Below are positions 48,626 to 60,562 of a DNA stretch of 64,000 nt, piece by piece. Both the position numbers and the translations under genes were made by a program. The DNA is taken from contig JALGPY010000035.1 of the NCBI GenBank assembly GCA_023055425.1, positions 2,409,501 through 2,473,500 on the forward strand, given 5' to 3'. This DNA is from Linanthus parryae (lineage: Eukaryota; Streptophyta; Magnoliopsida; Ericales; Polemoniaceae). The notes beneath the pieces are model-generated. The model was not told the DNA's origin. It made no database searches and was given only the letters and a program-made list of their open reading frames with translations. The stretch's first letter is position 1. Every line of letters starts with the position of its first letter.

Positions 48626-50256
48626 CGTGAGAGCCGAAGATACACAAGTTGCACTATTGGTACACAACGCATGGTTCTACGAAGTGAGGCTCTACAAACA
48701 AACACTGATAGTTCTAATCACAAACAAGTTTGATCGACAAACGTACGACGATGCACGTGACCTATGTGATATGCAATCGACAACTCTGTTGGACTCCCCC
48801 AAGGTAGTTGTAAACCGCTAAATGATTTTTTTCAGGAAATCCAAACAATAAATAATAAATATTAAGGAGATATAACTATTTAATACTCTAATTATGATAT
48901 TTAGAAATAACCAGAAAATCAGAATTCTAATTTAAAGGAAATTCTACAATTGAAAAAGTCATATTTATAATTAAAAATTATTTCTTAATATTTCACAACT
49001 ACAATCGAATTTACAAACAATTTACTTTACTTTAATAAAAATAATATTTAACTAAACATATCTATTTATTTGTAAAAAGAATAACATCGGTATTTGTAAA
49101 CATTTCAAAACTCACTATCTATTTACTTAAAACAAATTGGAAATTTATTTACTATCTCAAACAATGTTATTTATGGATTATATATTTAAATCTATATACA
49201 CAATACAATTATATTAAATTTTTCACGAAAAAAAATTATAAATACTTAAATATAAATAATTTATAATTAATGGATATTAACTTTTTATTTACTTTACTAA
49301 AACATTTATTTTCATTTATTTATTTGGAATATTTAGTTAGTTAACATTAAATAGTAATATAAACAAATTAAACAAAGTTGTAATTTAATAAATAATGTAA
49401 TTTATGTAAAAGACAAGTAGCTTCCCCCTGTAGTTACTGAAAGTCTGAAACTACAACTAGTTTATTAAACAAGTATCAATTTTAATAATTTCTATCCTTC
49501 AAGTTCTATATTGTACACAACTACACCCATAACATTAAATCTTGTTCATTCATGCCATCTTTTCCATCCCAACTCAACCCAAAACATGAATCTAGCAACA
49601 AAGACGTGATTTTGATCATCAAGAATGAGCGAGGACGATATTTAGAGCATACCCACACCAAAAAAGCGTAGAAAAGACAGATAAATGAGGCAGTTCAAGA
49701 TCGCGGCGGCGACGATCGACGGGGCTGCTCCGGCTGCCTACGGGCTTGGCTTGGAGGCTTCCCGTTCTCCTTTGGGTGCTCGAGAACGTAGAGGAATTGA
49801 GAAACGCGGCTGGTGTGCTTGAGGAAGGTCGGCCACAAAACCCGACGGTTTTAATGGTTGACCGGTGGTGGTGGTGGTTGCGGCTACTAGCTGTTGCTGC
49901 TGCAGAAGTTTTTGTTGCTTCTTCTCCTGCTGGTTTCGTGTTAACAGAGAGTGAGAGAGAGGGCAGAGAGGGGTTGAGAAGAGGGTGGCGTTTGGAGTTG
50001 ATGTTGGTGGCGTTGTCGTGGAGGGTGGTTACCGGGTTTTCTTCGGGGTGTTTCTTGGCAAAAACAGAGAGATAGAGGGCTAATAGGGGGAGGAACTAGA
50101 GGTGGTGAGGCAGTGGTAATGTATCGTTGGTTGTGTGGTGGTTGGCGCCCGGTTATGGAGGTGGTGGTTGTGGTTGTGTTCGGCAAAACAGAGAGGGGGA
50201 GTTTGAGATGAGAATTGTTTTTGTTGTTGAAGAAGGGAAGGAGAAGATGAAGTAGA

Positions 50257-50804
50257 TGTTGTGTAAAAATTCCGAAATATTATTTTTTGTGTTTAAATTT
50301 AAATTACGACTTTTCTACAAAAGTTGTGTTGTTTCAAATAGTTGTAACTTTTACAACAATTGTGTTTTTTCATAGTGTCTTTTCCTAAAAGGTGTTTCAA
50401 GCACCCTTTGGTTCCTATAAATACAAGTATGTCTTTTGTGTCAAAAGAAGTTTTCAGTTTATGTCTCTTCTCAAGTCTCTTATTTCTTGTCCGGGTTGGG
50501 TTCTAATTTAGGAGAAGACAAGAAGTGCAATCTTGCTTCTTCTCCATCGTGGTAGGCATTGTATCGGTGGGTAGAATTTCCGTGTTTCCCATTTTGCACC
50601 ATATAGTGGGGGAAATTACTATCCTAAAGATAGGTCCTAGACCGCCTTAGCCTACTTCATCAATATCCTCATCTTCTACAAATCGATAAGTTTTTCTATC
50701 TCATCTTTTGATTTTTTTCTCTATTTAAATTATGTGTTTTTCGATTCATCTTTTTTCTACTAACATATTCTGAAATTGTTTCTTCTAGTGGATTTTCCAC
50801 AACA
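50257..50804 (+). repeat. 5' LTR of young element
   Basis: 548 bp, with TATAAATA at 50417-50424. Confidence 0.93.
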
Positions 50805-53113
50805 ATTTTAGGATAGTAAACATCTCTTCATGCGGTGGTGCACGATTTCAGAATTTGCGGAGTCAGCGAATTAGAGACCATAGTCGAATCTTCTGATCTC
50901 GTAATGGGTTCGGAAAGACAGAGGTGGGGGATGCTTCGGGAAGGATGTTTGAGATTTCAGAATCCCTTCTCCTAATTGCTTCGTAAGTTTGGATGTCATA
51001 TTAAACAATTGGAAGTGGAGGTAAGTTTCTATTCATACTAATTGGTGATATATGTTATAATCTCACGGGTGCATGCACTGTAGAGAGAGAAATGAAAAGT
51101 ATTTTCTCTGTTATTTACAGTCCATGGTTTAAACACCTTATAGTATTACTTTGCAATGATAATACAGATCATGATGGTTTTACAGCGACCCACCGATTGA
51201 ATATTTAGACACATGAATATAATTCACATTTTTATTTCTTGCATTGCTCTTTGTTATACATACTTGGCAAAGTGTCTGAGATCAATGCTACTTGAAGTAT
51301 GGCAAATCATTGCGCCGTTTGGAAAGACAGTTACTCTTTGTGACTTTTGAAAAGTGTAAAAGCAGTTACATCGGTTGTTTCTTCTTATATACAAAATGGC
51401 ATAACTTATGTTTTACATTCCATGCGAGTACTCCAATAGAATCATTGGTGATTGTGTTCAAGATTATTCGTTTATCTGGTTCAATTCTTTCGGTCGATGT
51501 GGGGTCGTATAACTATTGTCTTTCTTTGACAATATAATCAAACTAAGTCTAATTTATGCGGGTTGGTGTAATTAGCTTTTGTCATGAGTTCCACCATTAA
51601 CATTTTAAGGATTGGATCATTAAAATTACGTGAGTTTATAGCTCTTCATATTCAGAAAGAAAACCAGTGGCTTACTCCCTGTCCATGTCTTTGGATGACT
51701 AGTAAGTTTATAGCGGCAGACTTGCTTTACCAGTCTGTGGAAAAACAATGGATTTGTGACTTTCATAGGGACATATTATTTGTTTTTATTACTATTTTCT
51801 TTTCAATTAAATTTTGATAGCCTTATTGGTGTTTATGCGCTACGTGTGATAAAATGAGATCGTATGTTACAGTTCTAGTGTTTTGCTAGAAGGTGCAGGA
51901 ATGAGATGATGATGAAAGTTTACAATAGTTCCCAAAAATATTCGTGAACTTTCATTGTTGTTGAATATGTTGCAGCACATGGGCAGACAGATTTGTTTCT
52001 CCATGGAAAATATGTCATGGAAGAGAATTTATTTCTCTAAATTAATGAGACGCTTATTATTACTGTTATATTATATTATGTTGTTAACTTGTGATTGTCG
52101 AGTTGACAGATGGAAGAGTAGTTTTTGAGAAAATTTTCAGGAAAAACAAATGGTGAAGGACTTGAGCGAGTTCAAACTATATGTGTGACAACTTCTTGGG
52201 AAAATAAGGGCATTGTCAACAAATTTCTACTTTCGTCGAGGATGAAAAATTTACAACTTCAAGTGATTCCATGAGATGGAATATGTCGATACAAAAATAT
52301 ATCTCACGAGTAAAATGGTAAAGTGTGGCGCAATTAATTTTGCGAATGCGTGACAGATCCCATAAATTGGGATATGTCATTCGCGACAAATTGTCATGAC
52401 AATTGAGGAAAAAAGTGACGTACCAACCTAATATTACTAGGTTGATGAATTTAAAGTCATGGGAGATATGGGACTATTACCGACTAATAGAGGTGTCTAA
52501 ATTGAAACCTACCTCGATATTGGTCATTACCGAAAATTACATGCATGGAGGTTCAAGGGCAATTTAATTAAAAGACTACCCGTGGAATGCTAGTGTGAGA
52601 CTACATTCCCAGTGCATTACATTATTTAAGGAATAGTGGGGGTATAATCTTCTTACTAAGAAATGAATGCTATTCCTTCAAAGTCCCATATCTGACTAAT
52701 GCACTGTTTATCCACAACAATATTAGTAGGTTGGACGCAATGTCCTTAACAGAACTCATAGCCTTTATGGTGGAGCGATAAAGCGGTTGTGGAAGCTCTA
52801 GATGAGTCTGCCTTTGCAAGTAAGAAAGTGAGGGCCGCTTTCTAGGGGTTACTCGGTAAGACCCTGAGAGTACTTGTTAATACCGATTCAGCGCAAGGCC
52901 CATTAATAAAGCGCTGCCTCTTGAAGAATTAGAACCCGGTACCTACGTGAATAGTTTCTTACTATCCTCATGGGTATAAGTCTCTATTCAAACCACGGTT
53001 CAAGGCCCAGTCCACCGTTGGCGATACGTGGTACTATACCCGATCCTTGTTTTCTGTGTCTTCATATTTTTTCGTATTCGCGTCTAAAATTTTGAGAATT
53101 TTTAGTGGGGGAT

Positions 53114-53660
53114 TGTTGTGTAAAAATTCCGAAATATTATTTTTTGTGTTTAAATTTAAATTACGACTTTTCTACAAAAGTTGTGTTGTTTCAAATAGTT
53201 GTAACTTTTACAACAATTGTGTTTTTTCATAGTGTCTTTTCCTAAAAGGTGTTTCAAGCACCCTTTGGTTCCTATAAATACAAGTATGTCTTTTGTGTCA
53301 AAAGAAGTTTTCAGTTTATGTCTCTTCTCAAGTCTCTTATTTCTTGTCCGGGTTGGGTTCTAATTTAGGAGAAGACAAGAAGTGCAATCTTGCTTCTTCT
53401 CCACCGTGGTAGGCATTGTATCGGTTGGTAGAATTTCCGTGTTTCCCATTTTGCACCATATAGTGGGGGAAATTACTATCCTAAAGATAGGTCCTAGACC
53501 GCCTTAGCCTACTTCATCAATATCCTCATCTTCTACAAATCGATAAGTTTTTCTATCTCATCTTTTGATTTTTTCTCTATTTAAATTATGTGTTTTTCGA
53601 TTCATCTTTTTTCTACTAACATATTCTGAAATTGTTTCTTCTAGTGGATTTTCCACAACA
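53114..53660 (+). repeat. 3' LTR of young element
   Basis: 547 bp, nearly identical to the 5' LTR, with TATAAATA at 53273-53280. Confidence 0.93.
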
Positions 53661-53829
53661 GTAGAAGAGGAGTAGATAAGAGTTGAATGGTGATGAGGTA
53701 GTGATGTTGACGGGAGAGGAGGTAGAGTAGGAGGTAGGGTGGTAGGGAAGTGGTGTTGCAGGCGGCTGGGGAAGGGAAGTCGCAGAGAAAACAGAGAGGG
53801 AAAAGAGAAAACAAAGGAGAAAGAGAGAA

Positions 53830-55407
53830 GGGTAAAAGACAAAAACCACCCCTCGAGTACGGGTTATTTACAAAAACAACCCTCGTGTTCGGGGATATAC
53901 AAAAACCACCCCTATCAGACCAAAACCACCCCTGTCAGTGGATGGACGTTAGACGAAAAGCACCCTTCTGTAACAATCAAGTAGTATGGGGTTGTCTTTT
54001 TTATGACCATTTTGTCCCTATTTGTATTTTTTTGTTATTTTGGTCATGTTCTTGATGTTCTTGGTGTTCTTGGTCACCGCCACCACTACCACCACATCCC
54101 CACCAACACAACCGCAAGGAACCCAGTAACTACGAACCAAAAGCAAGGCGCACATAATACAGATCCCCTCTTCAGCGCAATAATTTGCCACAAAGTAGCT
54201 GAAAATAACAACAATGTTTATTTTCACATTTAAGTCAGTCTCATAACAGGATCCAAAAGAATTTACACCACCACAACACCACCACTGCAACCACAGCACC
54301 ACTCCCGCCATCATGAGCTTGCTGCTACAAGATCTGAATTCAAACTTACAGGTGCCAAGATCTGAACTTACAGGTGCTAGCCTTTTGTTGTTCTCTAGTC
54401 CTCGTCGCCGACTGAGTCTCGGAGTTTCCAAAGTTTTTTCGGCAGAAAAGTTTCTTGATTCCGGTGGCTTCATTTTAGCACTTTCCTCCGTCAATGCATC
54501 ACAGAAAGCTCTGTGTGTGATAAAGTTGTCCCACCTTCAAACAGAGATAGAAAGACACAATTTCAAAACTGAGACAAAGTGGGGTGGAGATGAATCAGAG
54601 GGAGAGAAATGAGAAACCTTGAGAAGAGAGTCCCACAATCGCATTTGTACTCTCTAGTTCCACAGACCTTCAATTGAGCCTTCCAATCGGACTGAACATC
54701 CTTCCAACATTTCCACTTCTTCTCCCCGTGTTTCCGGTAGAAATATTTCTTGATTCCGGTGAGATCGCCAAGCTCGTGACAGATCGTGATGAACACACGA
54801 CGGCTCAGGGCATACATAGACCCGCTTCCGAACATCCTTACTCGACCTCTGTCGGAGCTTCCAACGGGGTTGTGTCCTCTCCTGTGAGATTCCTCTTCTT
54901 CTTCTTACCGGAGGCACCCAATGTCGCCACCAGTTTTTCCAGATGACCCTCACATTGATGGGGTCATCGACTTTGTGTGGGGGTCGCGATCTGGAGGTTG
55001 GGTGTTGTGGAGGGAGATCCGTGAGAAGGAGGAGAGAGAGACACGAGGTGTGAAGGATGGCTGTGGTGGTGGTTGTGGCTAGGGTTTTCAGATGAGTGGG
55101 AAAGGAGGAGGACGAGGTGTTGGGAGAAATTCGAACCAGAGGGGTGGCTTGTGGTGATAGCAGTGGTGGTGGAGGTGAGTTGTGTTGGGAGAAAAAGGAA
55201 GGGATAAGGTTGGATGGAGGAGAAAGGAAAGAAATAGCTTTTATAAAGGGTAATTTCGTCAAATTTAAGGGGTATTTTGTCTTTTTACTCCTCCGTTAAT
55301 GCACTGTTATCTCCTAACTCTGACTGGGGTGGTTTTTGTATATCCCCGAACACAAGGGGTGTTTTTGCATATAACCCATATCCGAGGGGTGGTTTTGTCT
55401 TTTACCC
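53830..55407. mobile_element. Pack-MULE (non-autonomous Mutator-like element)
   Basis: Terminal inverted repeats of about 82 bp (53830-53912 and 55326-55407) start GGGTAAAAGACAAAA and share the CCACCCCT and CGGGGATATACAAAAACC words. It is flanked by the perfect 9-bp duplication AAGAGAGAA (53821-53829 and 55408-55416), diagnostic of Mutator-like elements. No transposase is present. The interior holds part of an IDD zinc-finger gene on the minus strand, so this is a gene-capturing MULE. It inserted into solo LTR D. Confidence 0.92.
54430..54912 (-). pseudogene. Captured IDD-type C2H2 zinc-finger gene fragment
   Basis: IDD proteins are plant nuclear transcription factors with four zinc fingers. 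Minus strand: KKKRNLTGED (the conserved stretch before the fingers) joins abruptly to WKLRQRSSKDVRKRVYVCPE, so finger 1 is deleted. Next come CPEPSCVHHDLSRA, then, after a frame change, GDLTGIKKYFYRKHGEKKWK and SDWKAQLKVCGTREYKCDCG with TLFSR. The exon ends at the usual IDD intron position (AAG|GTTTCT at 54617). An 83-bp intron (54535-54617) is followed by the next exon, DNFITHRAFCDALTEESAK. Retention of the intron shows capture from genomic DNA, not mRNA. A finger Cys/His is lost (KCWKD) and frames are broken. Confidence 0.88.
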
Positions 55408-55704
55408 AAGAGAGAAAGATAGCATATAACCCATATACTGGTATTTTAAATAAAATTCTAATGCTAAATCTTGAGGAAACTCATAAACGTTTTATTAAAA
55501 AAAAATTACCAAACGACTAATTGAAAATTTATAATTAATTTATTATTTGAAATAAAATAATATTGTTCATAAATGAGAATAAAATAATTTATTAAATAAT
55601 TATAAACGAATAGTTTAATACTATGCTTGGAGAAAATTAAAATTAAATATTATAAACAAAAATAAATTACTGAAATACCCTTATAAAAAATCTGGAGTAT
55701 TACA

Positions 55705-56213
55705 AACATAGTCGACGATACTCAAAGAAAAATCATGTAAAATAACCATCTTAGCAAACTTATCTCTATATAGTTCTTGCTCAAAGTTACCCACACTCAT
55801 GATTTTAACTCCATTAACCGTGTCACCAACCTATGATTTTTGCCCGCCTTCCATCATGCCTTCAATGTCTCGTTGACTACCTTTATAGTTAGGACATCTA
55901 CGATAAATGTGATTCAACAAATGACATGTTCCGAATTTTCTATCACTCACATATTGTCTTTTGCAATGGTTGTAAATAGATTTTAATCCTTCTTTAGTAT
56001 GCTTCTTTGAAAAGTGATCACACACCCTTCAAGTAGATCTCTTAGCCCTCTTTGAATGTATTCTCCCCCCTCTTCATTGAGTTTTCTCTCACCTCCGTTC
56101 TCCCCTTGAGTTACCTCTTCTATATCTTCTTGAGTATCGTTCGGAGAAACTTCAATATAGAGGAGTTTCTTCCAGATTTTGTTTGACGCGAAGTTTGATC
56201 TCGTCTATCCATT
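55705..56213 (-). pseudogene. hAT transposase, N-terminal BED zinc finger
   Basis: Minus strand from the likely ATG at 56211-56213 (MDRRDQTSRQ). A Lys/Glu-rich stretch with frame breaks leads to the BED-type zinc finger: VCDHFSKKHTKEGLKSIYNHC…GTCHLLNHIYRRCPNYKG. A stop follows QKS, then a region ending FEQELYRDKFAKMVILHDFS and LSIVDYV at 55705, where solo LTR D interrupts. The BED finger binds the transposon ends in this family. Confidence 0.85.
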
Positions 56214-56868
56214 TTACCTACACATGCAACAAAACACAACTAGGGATTTTGAAAACGTAATATATACATACTAGACAAATAAAGTGCGAAAAATCAAACA
56301 AAATTTCTTAAACTAACTTTCGCTAACAAAAATAAATAAAACTTAGGTTAGCGGTGATCACTGGATTGGTAATCTACATTCACCGTCAAGCGAATCAAAA
56401 TGACCCCTTTTAAGTTATTCTTCTTGAAAGTCGGCGACATAAAATTGTGAAAATGAACAATGAAATAATAAAAGTTATCCAGTAATCAAAAAAATAATCA
56501 TCGGAAAAATAGAAGAGTTTCTTTCAACTTTTGTTTGACGCGAAGTTTGATCTCGTCTATCCATTTTACCTACACATGCAACAAAACACAACTAGTGATT
56601 TTGAAAACATAATATATACATACTAGACAAATAAAGTGCGAAAAATCAAACAAAATGGCTTAGACTAACTTTCGCTAACAAAAAAATAAAACTTAGGTTA
56701 GCGGTGATCACTGAATTGGTGATCTACATTCACCGTCAGGCGAATCAAAAAGACCCCTTTTAAGTTATTCTTCTTGAAAGTCTGCGACATAAAATTGTGG
56801 TAAAATGAACAATGAAATAATAAAAGTTATCCAGTAATCAAAAAATAAACATCGGAAAAATAATAGAA
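56163..56868. repeat. Tandem duplication of about 350 bp at the hAT 5' end
   Basis: Two diverged copies (about 56163-56512 and 56513-56868) share TTGTTTGACGCGAAGTTTGA, TCTCGTCTATCCATTTTACC, ACACATGCAACAAAACACAA and GTTAGCGGTGATCACTG. The duplication includes the start codon region and upstream sequence of the transposase, so a second ATG lies in the right copy. Confidence 0.88.
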
Positions 56869-57291
56869 GTACTGTGACTAAACCTTCTATTGGAATAGAT
56901 ATACTGGAACTGTGTAGTGTTGGAAACGAATATACAATTTACACTAGAAGAAGGTAAACTGTTTTTTGTTATTGGATAAAAAATCAACAGCTAACTTTTT
57001 TTTACAATGGTGGGTACTGATCATTGTTCTTAATAAACTAACTATGAGGAATTTCATCCATGTGTTGTGGCTCTAAAGGTCAGCAGAACAAACCAATAAA
57101 ATGTAAATACTTGAACTACATACACCCTAAACCTCTCAAAAACACTAAACATTGAATAAAATATATATAAATACATCAACAATTAATCAATAAACAGTCA
57201 TAAGTTACGATACTTGGAAACCGTCAAGACCCAATAGAATTGTGAAGTACGTCAGAAAGTGGCGTCGATTGCTGAAGAGTGAAGATCCCAG
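56869..57291. other. Probable hAT 5' flank, no gene seen
   Basis: AT-rich, no ORF or domain. The hAT terminal inverted repeat could lie here but I could not identify a matching pair. Confidence 0.35.
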
Positions 57292-58697
57292 TGTTGGGTT
57301 TTGAACAAAATTTAATTCTACTTCAATGCCCACCACAGATCGTCAGGAAGAGACATCATAACATGATAAGGGACATAGTATTGTGTACCTTTGAATTTCT
57401 GAGATCACACGAAGAATGATGTCCTCGTCTCTACGGTTGATCCACGTCTAGAGGTGAGATCTAGATTCTTCCTTCAAACAAGTGCTAGCTTGAACCCGGA
57501 GGAAGAGGGAAGAATATCAAAGCAACAAAGGCACAAAGGGAGGGGCGGCCTCCTCTTTGAGCCGACGGGAAGGGGGGCGGACGGGGCTAGGGTTCGGCCC
57601 TAGCTCTTGTCTTGCTCTCTCTTGCTTTCTCTCCCACTCTCTTTGTTATGTCTAATAACAATTAAGTGGGAAGGAAGCTTAGGTCTCTTTATATACTCCA
57701 ACAACTCCTTGTTGTTTCCATAAAAGAGTTTCCTTATTCTAGATGAACTAGAACTATTCCCTTCCTTGAAAATTAGTCCTACTAAGTTTGCAAGGTGTTG
57801 CACAATGATCCTTCTATTAATTAATCAATATTAATTAATCTCAAACCTAGCTCTACTCTATTTGACGTGTGACCCCATAGGTTTCTATATAGTTGGTAGT
57901 AACTCTTACTAACATGGAGCGGTGTCTAGCAACACATCCATGCCACCCAACCAATAGAAATAGTCAATAATCCCGACAAACCTCTTGTGCCCAACATGTC
58001 AAATTGCACTATCCCTTTGCCTCCATATCCGGATTGGACACGAGACATACATCGTCACACACGTATATCCAAACCATAGTTCCTCGATCCTGGGAATATG
58101 CTTATGCTTGCAGATAACATCAATATCTCTATATTGATTTATCTGAGTCTGGCCAGACATTCAATAAGCCTCATCCCTCGAGTGGCCATGGATATTTACC
58201 CCCATTATGTGGGAGGGACAAATCCTATCTACATCACTACGATCTCTAAGCTTGCTTCCTATTACGCCCGATAGCCATCTTTATGATTACCTAGTTACGG
58301 TGTAACGTTTGATAACATCAAAGCGCAATATTTCACAACTAGAGTATCTAGTGACTTCAAGTCTAAGGATTGCAATTATATTAGCACTACGAGAAGCGAT
58401 TGTGACTTGACATAATCTAATGTATCCTTTTCGTTGTGGGTCAATCCAGTATGCCATTACTCCTAATGCATACCCATGTGTTAGACTTGATATCTCCATA
58501 TCAATCTACCCACATACTAGTCTATATTTGACCGTTCTATTAATCAATATAGTGGACTAGGGATATTTAAGATAAACAACACATTTTACCTAAGGACTTC
58601 ATTATATTAAATATCACAATATATAATAAATGAATATTCTAGCCAAAACAATGTTCATACTAAATCTACGATTGCCTCTAGGGCATCTATTCCAACA
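57292..58697 (-). mobile_element. Solo copia-type LTR (copy 2)
   Basis: 1406 bp. On the minus strand it starts TGTTGGAATAGATGCCCTAG and ends CAAAACCCAACA. It is flanked by CCCAG (57287-57291) and CCCGG (58698-58702), a 5-bp duplication with one change. Same family as 26058-30853, and the uninterrupted reference for it. Confidence 0.88.
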
Positions 58698-59224
58698 CCC
58701 GGATGATGTGTTGCAGCGGTGGAGACAACGTTGCGGTGGAAACAGCACGGTGGAGACGGCGTCACACTTGCAGATCAATGTGGGGACTGGAGAGGCACCA
58801 TGGCTCAATCGTATAAAATAGAAGAGGAGAGCGGGAGTTAGTATCTTGGAAGTCGATGTCTGGGGAGTTGTGGGATGATAGGTTGTGCGTCGGGAATGCA
58901 AGAAGACAAAGAGAGAAGAAGAAGCCACATGCTACTAGAGTACTAGGGTTTGTACTTCGTAAATCACGTCTCTAGCGTGTTCATGAGTGGTATGTGGAAG
59001 TGGAAGGGACTGGGGAGAGAAAAAATGATTGGGTTTATATATAAATAAGTGGGATGTTTGTAAGATATAGTATGGAGTCGGATTTGCACTCTGATCCGAA
59101 TTCGGCCGGATCTCTTTTTCTGATCTAGATCTGTTCCATTTTAAATTGGATCGGATTTGGGTATGATCCATTCGACTCGGATCGCTCGAATTTCGAATCG
59201 GACCGGCCCGTATTGCCATCCCTA
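58698..59224. other. Unassigned repeat-like block
   Basis: A GC-rich part (58698-58830) and an AT/GATC-rich part. Its right end reads TATTGCCATCCCTA (59211-59224), which in reverse resembles the TAGGGATGGCAA end of many plant hAT-type MITEs. I did not find the partner end. It interrupts LINE homology at 59225. Confidence 0.4.
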
Positions 59225-60136
59225 GCCTCAATTCATTCCACATAAAATGTCTCTTCAGGTTGAGGATGCCCATGCACAAAATACTACCATTCCTCTTTGT
59301 AATCTGTATCTTTCTACAGTGAATTATCCTATCTGTAGCAAAACCAATATCGAGGTCTAAATCATTCATCCACCACAAGGCTAGGCCTCCACCATTGCCT
59401 TTAAGTTCAACATAGTAAGCCTTATCCCAATTTCATCTTCTTCTTAGCACATCAAGTTTATTGCGTATGTTTCTTATTTCCACAATAAATAGTGACTTGG
59501 GGTGATGGGTGCTATTCAACACTTTGATGTTCTGGACTGTCAGAGGTCTTGTCATCCCTTGACAACTCCAGCTGAGACTTAACAGAGTCGTGTGGATGTT
59601 GAGGGACAGACACCACAACCTTTTTTCCATTTGAGATTTCCTCTTCATTCCCCTATTTTCTATCAACTCTTCCATGAACGAGTCATACAAACGTTCGTTC
59701 AAACTCAAATTTGCTATGTCTTTCTGCAATTCCTTCTCCACCATGCCATCATAATTTTCTGGGGTATTCCTTCAGTTTGCCAATTTTTGTAGTTCCTTCC
59801 TTCGCAAACTAGTTTGATTATGAATTTGGGCTTGCTTTTTCCTGATGTATTTGTTGAAGAGCTTTCTTTTAATGTTCTTCTTCCGTGGATTTAACTTTAT
59901 TTCTTTAGTTTTCTCAATTTCTCGGGTTCACCTGTTTTTTATTAACGTCGTCCAAAAATTGTTTCGGGTCGGGGTTTTTTTCTCTTGATCTTGACCAATC
60001 TTTGGGCTTTGGTATCTCTCTTCGGTGGACCTTCAAGCTCTTCAGCGAGATATTGGTTTATGCCTCCTTTTCGAAGCCCATTAACATTAAACTCACACAA
60101 GCTGCAAACCCAACAACGGCATTTTTCTCTTTTCAA
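59225..60136 (-). pseudogene. LINE (copy 3): endonuclease N-terminus and upstream region
   Basis: Minus strand. A Lys-rich region (about 60136-59750) is followed by the start of an APE-type LINE endonuclease: LSLSWSCQGMTRPLTVQNIK, PKSLFIVEIRNIRNKLDVLR, AYYVELKGNGGGLALWW and DLDIGFATDRIIHC, ending FVHGHPQPEETF near 59225. Several frames are used, so it is broken. It could be the 5' part of the LINE whose 3' part lies at 31760-7090, but RT in between is missing and this cannot be proven here. Confidence 0.75.
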
Positions 60137-60293
60137 ATAGACACATGGTAGGTCACACCATAAGCAAACCCTATCTAGAAATGAAACTACTCTGTCTCCA
60201 CCACCAAAAAAAAAAGAAACTACTCTGTCTCTCTCTCTCTAAACCACAACCGGTCTTCCTTTGTGAGGTAACTCGAGATTTGCAGTCTGTTCG

Positions 60294-60562
60294 GGTTGAT
60301 TCAATCGAGAAACGCAGGAGCAGAGAAAGAAAAGAAGATGGTGGATGACAAGAACAAGAAGAAGAAGGTCGAAGAGAGGGATCGACGAAGCGCTAGTTGC
60401 GGTTTCGGCTTGATTCAATCAAGAAACGCCGGAGACGCGAAAGAAAGAAAGATGTGGAGGACATGATCAAGAAGCAGAGGGTCGAAGAGGGATTGACGAA
60501 GCGCTAATTGCGGTATCCTCCCCATTCGGCTTGATTCAATCAAGAAACGCAGGAGCAGAAGG
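60294..60562 (+). repeat. Short tandem repeat, 114-120-bp period, 2.3 copies
   Basis: Copies start near 60298, 60412 and 60532. They share TTGATTCAATC, AGAAACGC, GGTCGAAGAG, GACGAAGCGCTA and TTGCGGT. It lies upstream of the RCC1-family gene and could be in its promoter or 5' untranslated region. The short open frame at 60145-60348 reflects it. Confidence 0.85.

Larger units (their letters stand above)
50257..53660 (+). mobile_element. Young coding-free LTR retrotransposon
   Basis: LTRs at 50257-50804 and 53114-53660 differ by about two substitutions and one T-run indel. Ends are TGTTGTG…CACAACA, with a perfect GTAGA duplication (50252-50256 and 53661-53665). A purine tract AGTGGGGGAT precedes the 3' LTR, the form usual for copia elements, so orientation is plus. 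The 2.3-kb interior has no gag or pol homology and no ORF above 81 codons. No standard methionine-tRNA site follows the 5' LTR. It must have moved using proteins supplied in trans. Confidence 0.92.
47427..55704 (-). mobile_element. Solo LTR D, gypsy-like giant LTR with nested elements
   Basis: On the minus strand it starts TGTAATACTCC (55704) and ends GGGGGTGTTAAA (47427), the last bases being a decayed ACA. The flanks are AATAT (47422-47426) and AACAT (55705-55709), a 5-bp duplication with one change. Deleting the insertion plus one duplication copy restores the hAT reading DYVGFREF across the site. Own sequence is 47427-50256, about 53666-53820 and 55417-55704; the rest is the young LTR element and the Pack-MULE. 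The GA-rich frames at 49746-50186 are low-complexity. Confidence 0.85.

Noticed and set aside
52700..53040. Possible pol remnant inside the young LTR element
   Set aside because: Short phrases look coding-like (DKAVVEALDESAFASKKVR), but no RT, RNase H or integrase motif can be aligned and stops are frequent.
53830..55407. An expressed IDD transcription-factor gene
   Set aside because: Finger 1 is missing, frames are broken, and the fragment is enclosed by Mutator-type ends.
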